From Massilibacillus massiliensis (lineage in GTDB: Bacteria > Bacillota > Negativicutes > FLKF01): a stretch of DNA of 64,000 nt. The notes under the pieces are model-generated. The model ran no database searches. It had not been told where the DNA came from and saw nothing but the letters and a program-made list of their open reading frames with translations. Of this stretch, positions 34,406 through 43,271 are shown piece by piece (within the stretch, counting starts at the first letter, position 1; the number at the start of each line of letters is the position of its first letter). Location: positions 249,166-313,165 of the forward strand of contig NZ_LT575483.1 of the NCBI RefSeq assembly GCF_900086705.1, in the 5' to 3' direction. The position numbers and the translations under genes were made by a program.

Positions 34406-34960
34406 TTACTCTAACGAAACCATTATAAACTTTGCTCGAAAGACTTCTTGTGTATCATTTCTCGTTTTAACCCAAATAAAATATTTATTGCCTCTTTTTT
34501 TAACGATTTCTGCTTTAGCAATTAATTTTTCTCCAATATGAATCGGAACCTTATATTTTATATTAGCAACTCCAGTTACTGCTGCTGGAGCATCAATGAC
34601 TGCAAGTGCTAAAGAATTCGCTTGTGAAAAAACATGATGTCCACGAGCAACTTGGGTTTTTTCAAAAACCATATCTTCAGTGACTTTCATTAGAGAAATT
34701 CCTGATTTTCCTAGTTCTATATCAATCAGTTCACCAACTACTTCTCCACTTGCAATAGACTTAATCTTTGTTTGGGCATTTTCGGCCATTTTTTTTATGC
34801 GTTCACGCAACTCTGGAATACCTAGTTCCAAACGATCTAAACGTATTGTCTGGATACTAACATGCAATAGTTTTGCTAATTCTTCATCGGTCAGAAAAGG
34901 CTTTTCTTTCATATGACCCAACAATAATTGTTGGCGATTCTTCTTTTTTACACGTATCAT
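34406..34960 (-). CDS. fapR: Fatty-acid repressor FapR
   Basis: This 184-residue regulator represses lipid genes until malonyl-CoA binds. The N-terminal helix-turn-helix (TDEELAKLLHVSIQTIRLDRLELGIPELRER) is joined to a hot-dog domain (about 75-184: GEVVGELIDIELGKSGISLM, ARGHHVFSQANSLALAVIDA) that binds malonyl-CoA. It heads the plsX-fab operon. A matching operator lies 17 bp before its start codon, so it should regulate itself and the whole operon. Confidence 0.95.
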   Translation of the reverse strand: MIRVKKKNRQQLLLGHMKEKPFLTDEELAKLLHVSIQTIRLDRLELGIPELRERIKKMAENAQTKIKSIASGEVVGELIDIELGKSGISLMKVTEDMVFEKTQVARGHHVFSQANSLALAVIDAPAAVTGVANIKYKVPIHIGEKLIAKAEIVKKRGNKYFIWVKTRNDTQEVFRAKFIMVSLE

Positions 34961-34976
34961 GCAATTATCACCTTTT

Positions 34977-34993
34977 TTAGTACTAGATACTAT
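34977..34993 (-). promoter_or_regulatory. FapR operator
   Basis: TTAGTACTAGATACTAT closely follows the known FapR inverted repeat (TTAGTACCTAGTACTAA type). It lies between the promoter at 35012-35040 and the fapR start codon, where bound FapR would block transcription. Confidence 0.7.
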
Positions 34994-35011
34994 AACCAGT
35001 TGTTACAGACT

Positions 35012-35040
35012 ATTATAAACATACTAAAGTAAAAAGGCAA
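35012..35040 (-). promoter_or_regulatory. Promoter of the fapR-fab operon
   Basis: On the minus strand TTGCCT (35035-35040) and TATAAT (35012-35017) are 17 bp apart. The FapR operator lies just downstream. Confidence 0.7.
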
Positions 35041-35056
35041 GTAAAATAAAAAGAAT

Positions 35057-35090
35057 GAGCAAGATATAAGTATTAACCTATATCTTGCTC
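35057..35090 (-). terminator. Terminator after rpmF
   Basis: GAGCAAGATATA and TATATCTTGCTC form a perfect 12-bp stem with a ten-base loop, followed on the minus strand by ATTCTTTTTATTTT. It starts 14 bases after the rpmF stop and separates rpmF from the fapR promoter. Confidence 0.8.
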
Positions 35091-35103
35091 ACAACAAAAT
35101 AAA

Positions 35104-35283
35104 TTATTCTGCTACTTCGACAACTATCTTACCATTATAGTGACCACATTCAGAACATACGCGATGTGGCATTTTAGGTTCATGACATTGCGGACATGCA
35201 ATAAGACCAGGAACAGTTAATTTCCAGTTAGCACGACGTTTATCACGACGAGCTTTAGACATTTTACGTTTAGGTACTGCCAT
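35104..35283 (-). CDS. rpmF: Ribosomal protein L32
   Basis: This 59-residue zinc-ribbon protein of the 50S subunit begins [21 protein letters not shown] without its Met and has CPQC and CSEC zinc pairs. A GGAGGTG site precedes the ATG. It follows yceD, the standard yceD-rpmF pair. Confidence 0.96.
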   Translation of the reverse strand: MAVPKRKMSKARRDKRRANWKLTVPGLIACPQCHEPKMPHRVCSECGHYNGKIVVEVAE

Positions 35284-35335
35284 TTATTACACCTCCTTAA
35301 AACAAATCAGGTAAAACTACTTCCCTAATTTTCAA

Positions 35336-35842
35336 TTAATTCTTATTTAAAAGTTTTTGTAATGCTGCAAGTCTAGGATCTATAATATGTCGATCGCATC
35401 CACAATCTTTTTGGTTTAGATTAGCACCGCACTTAAGACATAATCCGCGACAATCAGAACTACATATGTTATTTAGTGGTTGCGATAATAATATAGTTTC
35501 ACGAACCAACTCGGAAATATCTATATAATCACCACTAAAACAAATCACATCATCAGAATCAAACTCGGACTGATCTGCCCTTTTATATGTTTCTGAAAAG
35601 GAGACTTCTTGCTTTTGCGTGAAATATTCTAAACATCGATCACACTGAAAATATTTTTCAAAATAAATATTGCCATTTATTTTAAAAGCATTCCCCGTAT
35701 TCACAATATAACCATTTATTGCTATATCACCTCGAATTGAGAACTGCTCAACAATAACATCTAATTTATCAGCAGTGATACTAAAATTAAATTCATATTG
35801 CTGTCCTATATTTTCTTGAGATTGTACAACATTAATTTTCAT
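35336..35842 (-). CDS. yceD: YceD family protein (DUF177)
   Basis: This 168-residue protein shows two Cys pairs: CDRCLEYF in the middle and CSSDCRGLCLKCGANLN near the end, with an acidic patch between. DUF177 proteins are encoded next to rpmF in most bacteria and are thought to act in ribosome or rRNA metabolism. The start at 35842 follows GAGGTGG, with seven more open codons upstream. Confidence 0.9.
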   Translation of the reverse strand: MKINVVQSQENIGQQYEFNFSITADKLDVIVEQFSIRGDIAINGYIVNTGNAFKINGNIYFEKYFQCDRCLEYFTQKQEVSFSETYKRADQSEFDSDDVICFSGDYIDISELVRETILLSQPLNNICSSDCRGLCLKCGANLNQKDCGCDRHIIDPRLAALQKLLNKN

Positions 35843-36024
35843 TATATTCCACCTCAACCTCAATCTATTATAGCTATCAAGCTATTATTTGTCAAGATTA
35901 TTAATTTGTTTTTATTAAATTATAAAACAGTTATTTTAAAAATACAGTATATATTATGCCGTATAAAATGTTAGAATATTACCAGCCTATTAAAATCATG
36001 AATTTATACAAAGCAGGTGAAAAA

Positions 36025-37263
36025 ATGGAGTCAATTGGAATTATTGCTGAATATAATCCTTTTCATAACGGACACCGCTATCATTTAGAAGAAACAAAAA
36101 AAATCACAAAAAATGAAAATATCATTTGTATCATGAGCGGAAATTTTACCCAGCGGGGTGATTTGGCAATTATCAACAAGTGGGATCGGGCCTCTATGGC
36201 TGTGAAAGCTGGAGTTAGCTTAGTCATAGAACTTCCCGTTGTTTTCACGATTCGAAGCGCCCAATATTTCGCAACAGGTGCAATTCGTTTATTAAAAGCA
36301 TTAGGACTAGTTACAGGCTTGTGTTTTGGTGCAGAAAACGCAAATAATCAACTTCTCAGTCAAATTGCCAAATCCACGACAAATCCCGTTGTATTAAAGC
36401 TATTTCACGAGAATATAGACAGAGGAAACAGCTATGCAGCGGCAATGGGGTGTGCAATTTCATCAGTTTATGGAATCGATTCTAAACTTTTAAATTCTCC
36501 TAATAATATTTTAGCAATTGAATATATAAGAGCCATCCATTATTACCAAGCAAATATAACTCCAATTCCAATTTATAGAATTATTTCAAATTATCACGAT
36601 ACAAAAATTACACATTCAATTGCAAGTGCAACTTCCATCCGACATGAATTACAATTATCAAATATAAATAATCAAGTGTTACAAGCTACACTTCCTGAAT
36701 TTAGTTTTAATATCCTAAAAACAACCCTTTCTTCAAATAAAGAGCTCCCGCATCTTAATAACTTATCCGCTATTTTACTCTATAAGCTTAGAACTATGAA
36801 GGCTGGAGAAATAAGAAATATCCCTGGAATTTCTGAGGGTTTGGAAAATCGCTTGCTAAACAATGCGAAGAAAGCTATAGATTTAGAAACACTATTAAAT
36901 CTAACAAAAAGCAAACGTTATCCATTGTCGAGATTACAAAGAATATTGCTTCATATTCTTTTAGCAATATCCAATGAAGATATCAGTAAGTTTGACGAAA
37001 CGGGTCCATTATATGCGAGGATTTTAGCATTTAACGATCAGGGACGTACTCTTATAAAACAGCTAAAAAAGACTAGTTCTATTCCACTAATCACCAAAAC
37101 AACCGATTATTTAAATACTACCAAACGCGACAATAATAACTTAACTGATTTAGAAAGTATGTTATCTATTGATACTTACGCTACAGATATTTACGCACTT
37201 GCTCATTCACCATTTTGTCCCGGAGGGTTAGATTTTATAAGGTCTCCACTCTATATAAAATAG
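36025..37263 (+). CDS. tmcAL: tRNA(Met) cytidine acetate ligase TmcAL (YlbM)
   Basis: This 412-residue enzyme makes N4-acetylcytidine at the wobble position of elongator tRNA-Met from acetate and ATP. The nucleotidyltransferase-like start GIIAEYNPFHNGHRYHLEE, then CIMSGNFTQRGDLAIINKWDRA and ELPVVF are diagnostic. The start at 36025 follows AGGTGA; 23 upstream in-frame codons lack a site. It converges with the patatin gene without a gap. ylbJ lies nearby, as in B. subtilis (ylbJ-ylbM region). Confidence 0.92.
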   Translation: MESIGIIAEYNPFHNGHRYHLEETKKITKNENIICIMSGNFTQRGDLAIINKWDRASMAVKAGVSLVIELPVVFTIRSAQYFATGAIRLLKALGLVTGLCFGAENANNQLLSQIAKSTTNPVVLKLFHENIDRGNSYAAAMGCAISSVYGIDSKLLNSPNNILAIEYIRAIHYYQANITPIPIYRIISNYHDTKITHSIASATSIRHELQLSNINNQVLQATLPEFSFNILKTTLSSNKELPHLNNLSAILLYKLRTMKAGEIRNIPGISEGLENRLLNNAKKAIDLETLLNLTKSKRYPLSRLQRILLHILLAISNEDISKFDETGPLYARILAFNDQGRTLIKQLKKTSSIPLITKTTDYLNTTKRDNNNLTDLESMLSIDTYATDIYALAHSPFCPGGLDFIRSPLYIK

Positions 37264-38043
37264 TTAATATTCTTGATTTTCGATCATTTTATGCAATTCC
37301 TCCAAAATACCGTACGTACTTCTTTCCCCAATTAGAAAACATTCATCTATATGGTCAAAAGAACTAGGAGATATATGCGCTACATCTGGCTTGATTAAAA
37401 TCACATTATCTTGTTTGTGTCTATACTTTCTTAGTTCTCTTTCCATAATATCTATTGATTGAAGAATAACATCAAATATGTTATTTATTTTAGATTGAGA
37501 ATTTGTATACGCCAAATCAACTGCAATGACAATATCTGCTCCCATGTCAAAAGCAACATCAATTGGAGTTGGATTCAACACAGCTCCATCAACCAGCAAC
37601 ATATCTTCCAATGCATAAGGAACAAATACACCTGGAACTGATACACTTGCCCTTACAGCAGTACTGACCAAACCTTCTGTAAAAACAACTTCTTGGCCTG
37701 TATTTAAATCTGTAGCAACTACAGCTAAGGGAATATCTAGCTGTGAAAAACAATTTTTCTTCGTCAGCAAACTCATCGTTTCAATTATTTTTTCTCCTGA
37801 AAATAACCCCATTCTTGTTACAAGAAAATCAAGCCAATGTCGTCGGCCTAAATTTTGTGCTAATTTTAAAATTGTATCAGCACTATGTCCACTGCAATAT
37901 AATGCTCCAATTAAACTACCAATACTGCAACCAGCAATATAATCTATTGATAAACCTTCTTTTTCAAAAACCTTTAATACTCCTACATGTGCAATTCCTC
38001 TTAACCCACCAGAACCAAGTGCTAAACCAATTTTAGGTCTCAT
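37264..38043 (-). CDS. Patatin-like phospholipase (RssA type)
   Basis: This 259-residue serine hydrolase has the oxyanion hole GSGGLRGIAHVGVL, the nucleophile in GCSIGSLIGALY and the catalytic Asp in LVDGAVLNPTPIDVA, the complete patatin dyad. No signal peptide is seen, so it should act inside the cell on membrane lipids or acyl esters. It lies tail to tail with tmcAL and back to back with ylbJ. Confidence 0.88.
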   Translation of the reverse strand: MRPKIGLALGSGGLRGIAHVGVLKVFEKEGLSIDYIAGCSIGSLIGALYCSGHSADTILKLAQNLGRRHWLDFLVTRMGLFSGEKIIETMSLLTKKNCFSQLDIPLAVVATDLNTGQEVVFTEGLVSTAVRASVSVPGVFVPYALEDMLLVDGAVLNPTPIDVAFDMGADIVIAVDLAYTNSQSKINNIFDVILQSIDIMERELRKYRHKQDNVILIKPDVAHISPSSFDHIDECFLIGERSTYGILEELHKMIENQEY

Positions 38044-38139
38044 TTTCCCACCTCGTATTACGCGTTTAATTAGTTATATTTTCTCCTTCTATTCATATAT
38101 ATTATAGAGGCACTATATAAGAATAAGGAGGAAAAATCC

Positions 38140-39393
38140 TTGCCTATATTACAAAAAGAAAAATCAAACCATTCTAAAATACTTACTTATTTCATTGCAT
38201 TCTGTACTTTACTTCTTACAGCAGCAATGATCCAATATCCCAAAGAAACTTTTGATTCTGCGATCATCGGTTTGAATTTATGGTGGAATGTCGTTTTTCC
38301 ATCATTGTTGCCTTTTTTTATATTATCAGAAATACTTATGGGAATTGGGGTTGTTCATGCATTAGGCATCCTATTAGAACCACTCATGCGTCCCATATTC
38401 AATGTGCCTGGAATTGGCGCCTTTGCACTTTCTATGGGATTAGCTTCTGGCTATCCAATGGACGCTGTAATCACTTGTAAATTTAGAAAAAACAAACTCT
38501 GCAGTACGGTTGAAGCTGAAAGACTATTGGCCTTCACGAATACCGCAGACCCCTTATTTATGTTCGGCGCTGTCGCCGTTGGTATGTTCGCAATGCCCGA
38601 ACTGGGGTCAACAATCGCTATTTCTCATTACTTAGCAAGTTTTTTAGTCGGATTAATTTATCGGTTTTACGGAAGAAACCGTGATCAATATCATCCACGT
38701 AAAGAAAATGTAGACACAAAAAACATTTTTATTCGTGCATTTCATGAATTGTATGTTTCACGAAAAAAAGACAATCGCACATTCAGCGCATTATTAGGCG
38801 ATTCTATAAAATCATCTATGAACACAATTTTATTAATTGGTGGATTTATTATATTATTCTCTGTCTTTTTAAAAATTTTATCAACCATCGGTGTTACAAA
38901 TTACCTTGATGCACTTTTTTCACTATTGCTTGGTTGCATTGGATTTAGTACAAATCTTGCTCAATCATTAAGCATCGGCTTATTTGAAATAGATTTAGGT
39001 GCCTTATCCGCTAGTCAAGCCATTGCTCCGTTAAGTGAAAAAGTGGCGATTGCTGGAGCAATTATTGCTTGGAGTGGCCTTTCTGTACACGGGCAAGTTG
39101 CCAGTATCGTAATTGAAGCTGGAATTAATATGACACCATACATGGTAGCTAGGCTATTACATGCAATCTTATCTGCCATATTGACGCTATTATTTTTAGG
39201 TCCGTGGCAAAGTGTTATGAATTTATTTACATTCCCGGTTATGACAAATTCATATTATCCAACTTCTATCTTCTTTTGGGTCGACAAGCTAACACAAACA
39301 TTGAATCAATTAGTTTTAATTTTATTTATTCTGTTAAGTATTTCTTTAGTTATACACATATTTAAAAAAATCTTTTTATATACAAAAAGATAA
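38140..39393 (+). CDS. ylbJ: Sporulation integral membrane protein YlbJ
   Basis: This 417-residue protein has about eight hydrophobic segments and two nucleoside-recognition (Gate) domains: VVFPSLLPFFILSEILMG with GLASGYPMDA in the first half, and KVAIAGAIIAWSGLSVHGQV in the second. In B. subtilis ylbJ is under sigma-E control and needed for heat-resistant spores. The start is TTG behind AAGGAGGA. Its stop codon lies in the stem of the following terminator. Confidence 0.9.
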   Translation: MPILQKEKSNHSKILTYFIAFCTLLLTAAMIQYPKETFDSAIIGLNLWWNVVFPSLLPFFILSEILMGIGVVHALGILLEPLMRPIFNVPGIGAFALSMGLASGYPMDAVITCKFRKNKLCSTVEAERLLAFTNTADPLFMFGAVAVGMFAMPELGSTIAISHYLASFLVGLIYRFYGRNRDQYHPRKENVDTKNIFIRAFHELYVSRKKDNRTFSALLGDSIKSSMNTILLIGGFIILFSVFLKILSTIGVTNYLDALFSLLLGCIGFSTNLAQSLSIGLFEIDLGALSASQAIAPLSEKVAIAGAIIAWSGLSVHGQVASIVIEAGINMTPYMVARLLHAILSAILTLLFLGPWQSVMNLFTFPVMTNSYYPTSIFFWVDKLTQTLNQLVLILFILLSISLVIHIFKKIFLYTKR

Positions 39394-39417
39394 GAGAGTA
39401 AATTTCTCTTATCTTTT
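39385..39417 (+). terminator. Terminator overlapping the ylbJ stop codon
   Basis: AAAAGATAAGAGA and TCTCTTATCTTTT form a perfect 13-bp stem. The TAA of ylbJ is inside the left arm. Confidence 0.75.
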
Positions 39418-39433
39418 GCTTTTACATTAAAAA

Positions 39434-39449
39434 GGCCCCTGAAGGGGCT
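39434..39449 (-). terminator. Terminator of the coiled-coil gene at 39514
   Basis: On the minus strand GCCCC-TTCA-GGGGC is followed by CTTTTT. It is a compact GC-rich hairpin downstream of the minus-strand operon rsmD-coaD-39514. Confidence 0.75.
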
Positions 39450-39513
39450 AATATAAAATTGATAAATTAAATATTTCTAATAAATTCAAAAATTAAATTA
39501 CATTTTATCATTT

Positions 39514-39957
39514 TTATTTTTGATTCAAATTTTTATGTGCCTGCTGAATAACTTCCAAAGCTCCACCAACATTCGAAACCAAGTGCTTAAACACTTCATC
39601 CGCATACTTTAAAGAATCTTCTTTCAACTCTTTAGAATGCTGCATCGATTTTTCCACAATTTCTTGTGCCTGAACTTGTGCTAGTTTAACAACCTCATGT
39701 TCGTCTGTTAATTTCGTTGCATAAGTTTTTGCTCTCTCTACAATATCATTGGCTTCACGTTTCGCACCATTGATAATTTGTTCTCTATCTCTAACTAAAT
39801 TATTGGCTTCTTGAATTTCTCTCGGTAATTCATCTCGTAATTCATCAATTAAACGAACCATATCATCTTCTTCAATTACTCGTTTATTTGTAAAAGGGAC
39901 TCGGCCAGCTTCAAGCAATAAACGTTCAATTTCATCTAAAATTTCATCAATAGCCAT
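39514..39957 (-). CDS. Coiled-coil protein, ATPase-subunit-B-like
   Basis: This 147-residue, highly charged protein begins MAIDEILDEIERLLLEAGRVPF and is helical through nearly its whole length (Glu/Lys/Ala heptads, for example REANDIVERAKTYATKLTD). Such proteins are often annotated as ATPase or DivIVA-like by similarity of the coiled coil only. It is encoded after coaD and, beyond the convergent terminators, ylbJ, an arrangement seen in other spore-formers. Its function is unknown. Confidence 0.65.
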   Translation of the reverse strand: MAIDEILDEIERLLLEAGRVPFTNKRVIEEDDMVRLIDELRDELPREIQEANNLVRDREQIINGAKREANDIVERAKTYATKLTDEHEVVKLAQVQAQEIVEKSMQHSKELKEDSLKYADEVFKHLVSNVGGALEVIQQAHKNLNQK

Positions 39958-39995
39958 CCATTTAAACCTCCTTCATAGAAAAGCATTGCATTTGA

Positions 39996-40481
39996 TTACA
40001 TTTTCTTATTTATACATTGTTTTATTTTTATTTCTACACATTCGGGAACAAGTCCTTTAATATTTCCATTAAACTTTGCTAATTCTTTGATTCCGCTTGA
40101 ACTTAAAAAGGAATACTCATTACTGGTCATCATAAATATTGTTTCCATCTCTGGATCAATTTTTTTAATTAATAAAGCTCTTTGAAATTCATATTCAAAA
40201 TCACCAATGGCACGAAGCCCTCTAATAATGATACTTGTATTGTGCTTTTTTGCATATTCACTTAACAAGCCAGAAAATGAATCTACCCTTATATTCTTAA
40301 TATGTTTTGTAGATTCCTTCAGTAAGTCAACTCGCTCTTCTACTGTAAACATAGGCTTCTTATTGGGATTATGAAAAACGCCAACAATGACTTCATCAAA
40401 CATATAACTTGCTCGTTCGAAGATATCTATGTGTCCATTCGTTACCGGATCAAAACTCCCAGGGCATACTGCAATACGCAC
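39996..40481 (-). CDS. coaD: Phosphopantetheine adenylyltransferase
   Basis: This 161-residue enzyme makes dephospho-CoA, the fourth step of CoA synthesis. The nucleotidyltransferase motif is in CPGSFDPVTNGHIDIFERA, with IIRGLRAIGDFEYEFQRAL and the late FLSSSGIKELA. It lies 14 bases after rsmD, the usual pair. Confidence 0.96.
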   Translation of the reverse strand: MRIAVCPGSFDPVTNGHIDIFERASYMFDEVIVGVFHNPNKKPMFTVEERVDLLKESTKHIKNIRVDSFSGLLSEYAKKHNTSIIIRGLRAIGDFEYEFQRALLIKKIDPEMETIFMMTSNEYSFLSSSGIKELAKFNGNIKGLVPECVEIKIKQCINKKM

Positions 40482-40495
40482 ACTAACTCCTCCAT

Positions 40496-41062
40496 CTACT
40501 CTATATTCATTTTCTCATATGCGAAAAAGCTTACAATGGTTAATCCATACTTTTGACTGCGAATTAAATTCAAATTTGAGTATTCAGCTTTTATTTCATC
40601 TTCTTTAGAATGTTCAATAACTACGAGTCCATCATTTTTAATGATAGACAACTGGTCTAAAGTCTCCAAAATTTTTCCGACAAATCCCTTATTATAAGGA
40701 GGATCACAAAAAATCAAATCAAAAGTTTTTCCAGCGGTGTGAAATTTATGTAATGCCGAAAAAACATCAATTTTAAAGACCTCTGTCATTTCAAATAATT
40801 TTGTATGAATTGCATTCTCTTTAATAACATTAAAACTATTGATATTATGATCAATAAAAGTAGCCTTTTCAGCACCCCTGCTTAAAGCTTCTAAACCAAG
40901 ATTACCTGTTCCAGCAAACAAATCTAATACATTTGCATGATAAACACGACCACCCAAAATATTAAATACGGATTCTTTGACTCGATCAGCAGTAGGTCTT
41001 GTCAACAAACCTTTTGGTGCCTTTAACTTACATCCTTTTGCAACGCCCGTTATTATCCTCAT
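40496..41062 (-). CDS. rsmD: 16S rRNA (guanine966-N2)-methyltransferase RsmD
   Basis: This 188-residue AdoMet enzyme methylates G966 in 16S rRNA. It begins RIITGVAKGCKLKAPKG with RPTADRVKESVFNIL, then the AdoMet loop VLDLFAGTGNLGLEALSRGA and the catalytic FCDPPYNKG. The length is normal. It is first in the rsmD-coaD operon and divergent from the DUF4127 gene. Confidence 0.95.
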   Translation of the reverse strand: MRIITGVAKGCKLKAPKGLLTRPTADRVKESVFNILGGRVYHANVLDLFAGTGNLGLEALSRGAEKATFIDHNINSFNVIKENAIHTKLFEMTEVFKIDVFSALHKFHTAGKTFDLIFCDPPYNKGFVGKILETLDQLSIIKNDGLVVIEHSKEDEIKAEYSNLNLIRSQKYGLTIVSFFAYEKMNIE

Positions 41063-41220
41063 ACTTTACCTCTATTATCTTTATCGAATATAATATTAAC
41101 ACATTTTTTTCATATAGTGAACTACTATTGTCAGACTTAAATATTTGATTTATTATAGTATGATGATATTAGTAAAGTTCTATAATACATATATCAAGAT
41201 CAAATAAAGGATGATACCTG

Positions 41221-42882
41221 ATGAACTATTTTCATGTAGTAATAACGACTTTATTATTAATAACATTCACCTTCTTCAGCGCTCTTCCACAAAAAGCAAC
41301 GCGATTAGAAACAAAACAAACCTATACTTATACAATCCTTTTATTACCATTAGACAGTAGACCCGCATGTACTAAATTCATCTATGATTTAGGCAAAATT
41401 GCAAATATAAAAATTATAATGCCCCCCAAAGAGTTTTTAGACAACTACAAAGAAACTGCACAAACAACTTTATTAAGAGATTGGTTATCTGAAAATATAA
41501 AAAATGTTGATGCAAGTATCATTTCTATCGACATGCTAATTCATGGCAGCCTCTTAGCTTCCAGACATCCAACTGGTACGCCCGATGACGCAAACGTTAC
41601 TTTACAATTATTAGAATCGATTCATGATAATCACCCTAAAATCCCGATGTATGTTTTCAGTATTTTACCTCGTTTATGGCCAGCAGATAATAATGAGAAT
41701 CAAAAATATCAAAAACACCTTCTGGAATATTCAAAGCTAAAAGATCAAGTATATACATTTGAAAATCCTATAGATTTAGAAAAATTAAAGGAATTAGAAA
41801 ATATAATTCCTTCCCAAGTATTGCAAAAATATGAAAATTTGTATCAAAAAAATGATCAATTAAATAGAAATTTAATTCGCTTAACACAAAAAGGCGTATT
41901 TAAACAGTTGATTATAGGGCAAGACGATAGTCAAATGTTTGGTATCCCAAACATTACAAAGCGGCAACTAGCCCACTATTTATTACAACAACAAATTTCT
42001 TCGGATAAAGTAGAAATCACCAGAGGAGCAGACGAAATCGCACTTACTTTATTAGGCAATATAACTAATCAGATCTATCATTACAAACCTAAAATTAACG
42101 TTCAATATTCTGATGATGAAGCCGCCAGCATGATTATGCCATATATGCCAAATTCCGTATCAACTACAGTAAAAGAAAAAATTGATTCCATTAACGGTCA
42201 CATCGTAAGTGAACCTGAAGATGCTGATTTCATTTTATTTGTGCACATCGGAACAGAGAAAAACAAATTTAATCGTTTTGCGATAAATAAAAAAATAAAA
42301 TTACTATTAGAAAAGAATTACAAAGTGGCACTTGTGGATTTAAGTGAAAACTTCTCATACGCTGAAACAATCTTCCCTAATTTAGTCAATAACGCAGCTC
42401 CAATCAATCATTTAATTTCTTATGCAGGTTGGAATACATCAAGCAATTCTATTGGCACCGCTCTCACACAGGCAACAATTTTTACGGCTAGATTACAGAC
42501 TGCTACTGAACCTAATGACATTCTTTCTTTATATAAAAATAATTTAACCTTTTTAATTTCTCGTTATCTTGAAGATTATTATTATTTAAAAGATATCATT
42601 GATACCATCAATGATAATTTAAAAACCTCAAATATAAATCCTTATGATTTAGACGAACATTATAGTGCTGCAAATAAGTTATTAAATGTCGAAATGCACA
42701 AAAAAGTAAATTTAATTCAACATACTCAAGCTTTTAATTCTCCACTGCCTATAGCAATACACAATAAATTTATAGAAATTAAACCATCTAATTTAGAAAT
42801 AACAACTTACTTTCCCTGGTCTAGAACATTTGAAATTTATCTAGATACCCAAATGGGAATAGAAAAACTTGAAAACAATTAA
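41221..42882 (+). CDS. DUF4127 family protein, exported
   Basis: This 553-residue protein has an N-terminal hydrophobic signal sequence (about residues 4-22). The mature part begins LLPLDSRPACTKFIYDLG and carries SIDMLIHGSLLASRHP, QDDSQMFG, GADEIALTLLG and SYAGWNTSSNSIGTAL. These conserved blocks match DUF4127, which occurs in Firmicutes and has no known function; the fold may be hydrolase-like. It is flanked by a divergent rsmD and the tRNA-Gln. Confidence 0.8.
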   Translation: MNYFHVVITTLLLITFTFFSALPQKATRLETKQTYTYTILLLPLDSRPACTKFIYDLGKIANIKIIMPPKEFLDNYKETAQTTLLRDWLSENIKNVDASIISIDMLIHGSLLASRHPTGTPDDANVTLQLLESIHDNHPKIPMYVFSILPRLWPADNNENQKYQKHLLEYSKLKDQVYTFENPIDLEKLKELENIIPSQVLQKYENLYQKNDQLNRNLIRLTQKGVFKQLIIGQDDSQMFGIPNITKRQLAHYLLQQQISSDKVEITRGADEIALTLLGNITNQIYHYKPKINVQYSDDEAASMIMPYMPNSVSTTVKEKIDSINGHIVSEPEDADFILFVHIGTEKNKFNRFAINKKIKLLLEKNYKVALVDLSENFSYAETIFPNLVNNAAPINHLISYAGWNTSSNSIGTALTQATIFTARLQTATEPNDILSLYKNNLTFLISRYLEDYYYLKDIIDTINDNLKTSNINPYDLDEHYSAANKLLNVEMHKKVNLIQHTQAFNSPLPIAIHNKFIEIKPSNLEITTYFPWSRTFEIYLDTQMGIEKLENN

Positions 42883-42891
42883 CTTTTAAGC

Positions 42892-42920
42892 TTGACTAAA
42901 AACTTTTCTAGTTGTATAAT
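42892..42920 (+). promoter_or_regulatory. Promoter of tRNA-Gln
   Basis: TTGACT (42892-42897) and TATAAT (42915-42920) are exactly 17 bp apart. The tRNA begins 36 bases after the -10 box. Confidence 0.8.
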
Positions 42921-42956
42921 ATTTAATTGTCAGATGATATATTTTGACTTTCTCAT

Positions 42957-43032
42957 TGGGGCGTCGCCAAGCTGGTAAGGCACGGGACTCTGACTCCCGC
43001 ATTCGTTGGTTCGAATCCAGCCGCCTCAGCCA
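42957..43032 (+). tRNA. tRNA-Gln (anticodon CTG)
   Basis: The gene is 76 bases long. The acceptor arm TGGGGCG pairs with CGCCTCA, and the discriminator G and encoded CCA follow. The anticodon arm is CGGGA-CTCTGAC-TCCCG with anticodon CTG, reading CAG. The T-arm contains GGTTCGAATCC. It stands alone with its own promoter and a long terminator hairpin downstream. Confidence 0.95.
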
Positions 43033-43051
43033 TATTTTAAAATTAAACAAC

Positions 43052-43102
43052 TGAGATAAATAAAAGCAGCTATTCAATGAATAGCTGCTTTTATTTATCT
43101 CA
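43052..43102 (+). terminator. Terminator after tRNA-Gln, 25-bp perfect arms
   Basis: Two arms of 25 bp (43052-43076 and 43078-43102) are exact complements around a single base. The core is GCAGCTATTCA with A-rich and T-rich outer parts, so it works in both directions. It is the only structure between the tRNA and the hairpin at 43228; the 125 bases between them hold nothing recognisable. Confidence 0.8.
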
Positions 43103-43227
43103 AGTAACTTCTACTAGCTTTATCCCAAGAACTTTTATACTAAACGCATTATTAAAAGCTCCACTATTTCATATTATAAATAAATCTATTCCTCTTTTTA
43201 CAAATAAGAATTACACTCACTATCTTT

Positions 43228-43271
43228 ATAGCATAAAAAAACCGCTCTTACGAGCGATTTTTTTATGCTAT
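43228..43271 (-). terminator. Terminator after the SpoVM-like ORF
   Basis: The arms ATAGCATAAAAAAA-CGCTC and their complement pair with one mismatch around a four-base loop. On the minus strand it directly follows, and shares a base with, the TAA of the small ORF at 43271-43351. Confidence 0.8.

Noticed and set aside
42886-43077. 63-residue minus-strand ORF with LDSNQR and ALPAWRRPN
   Set aside because: It is the antisense translation of tRNA-Gln, a well-known artefact of gene prediction. The tRNA is clear on the plus strand.
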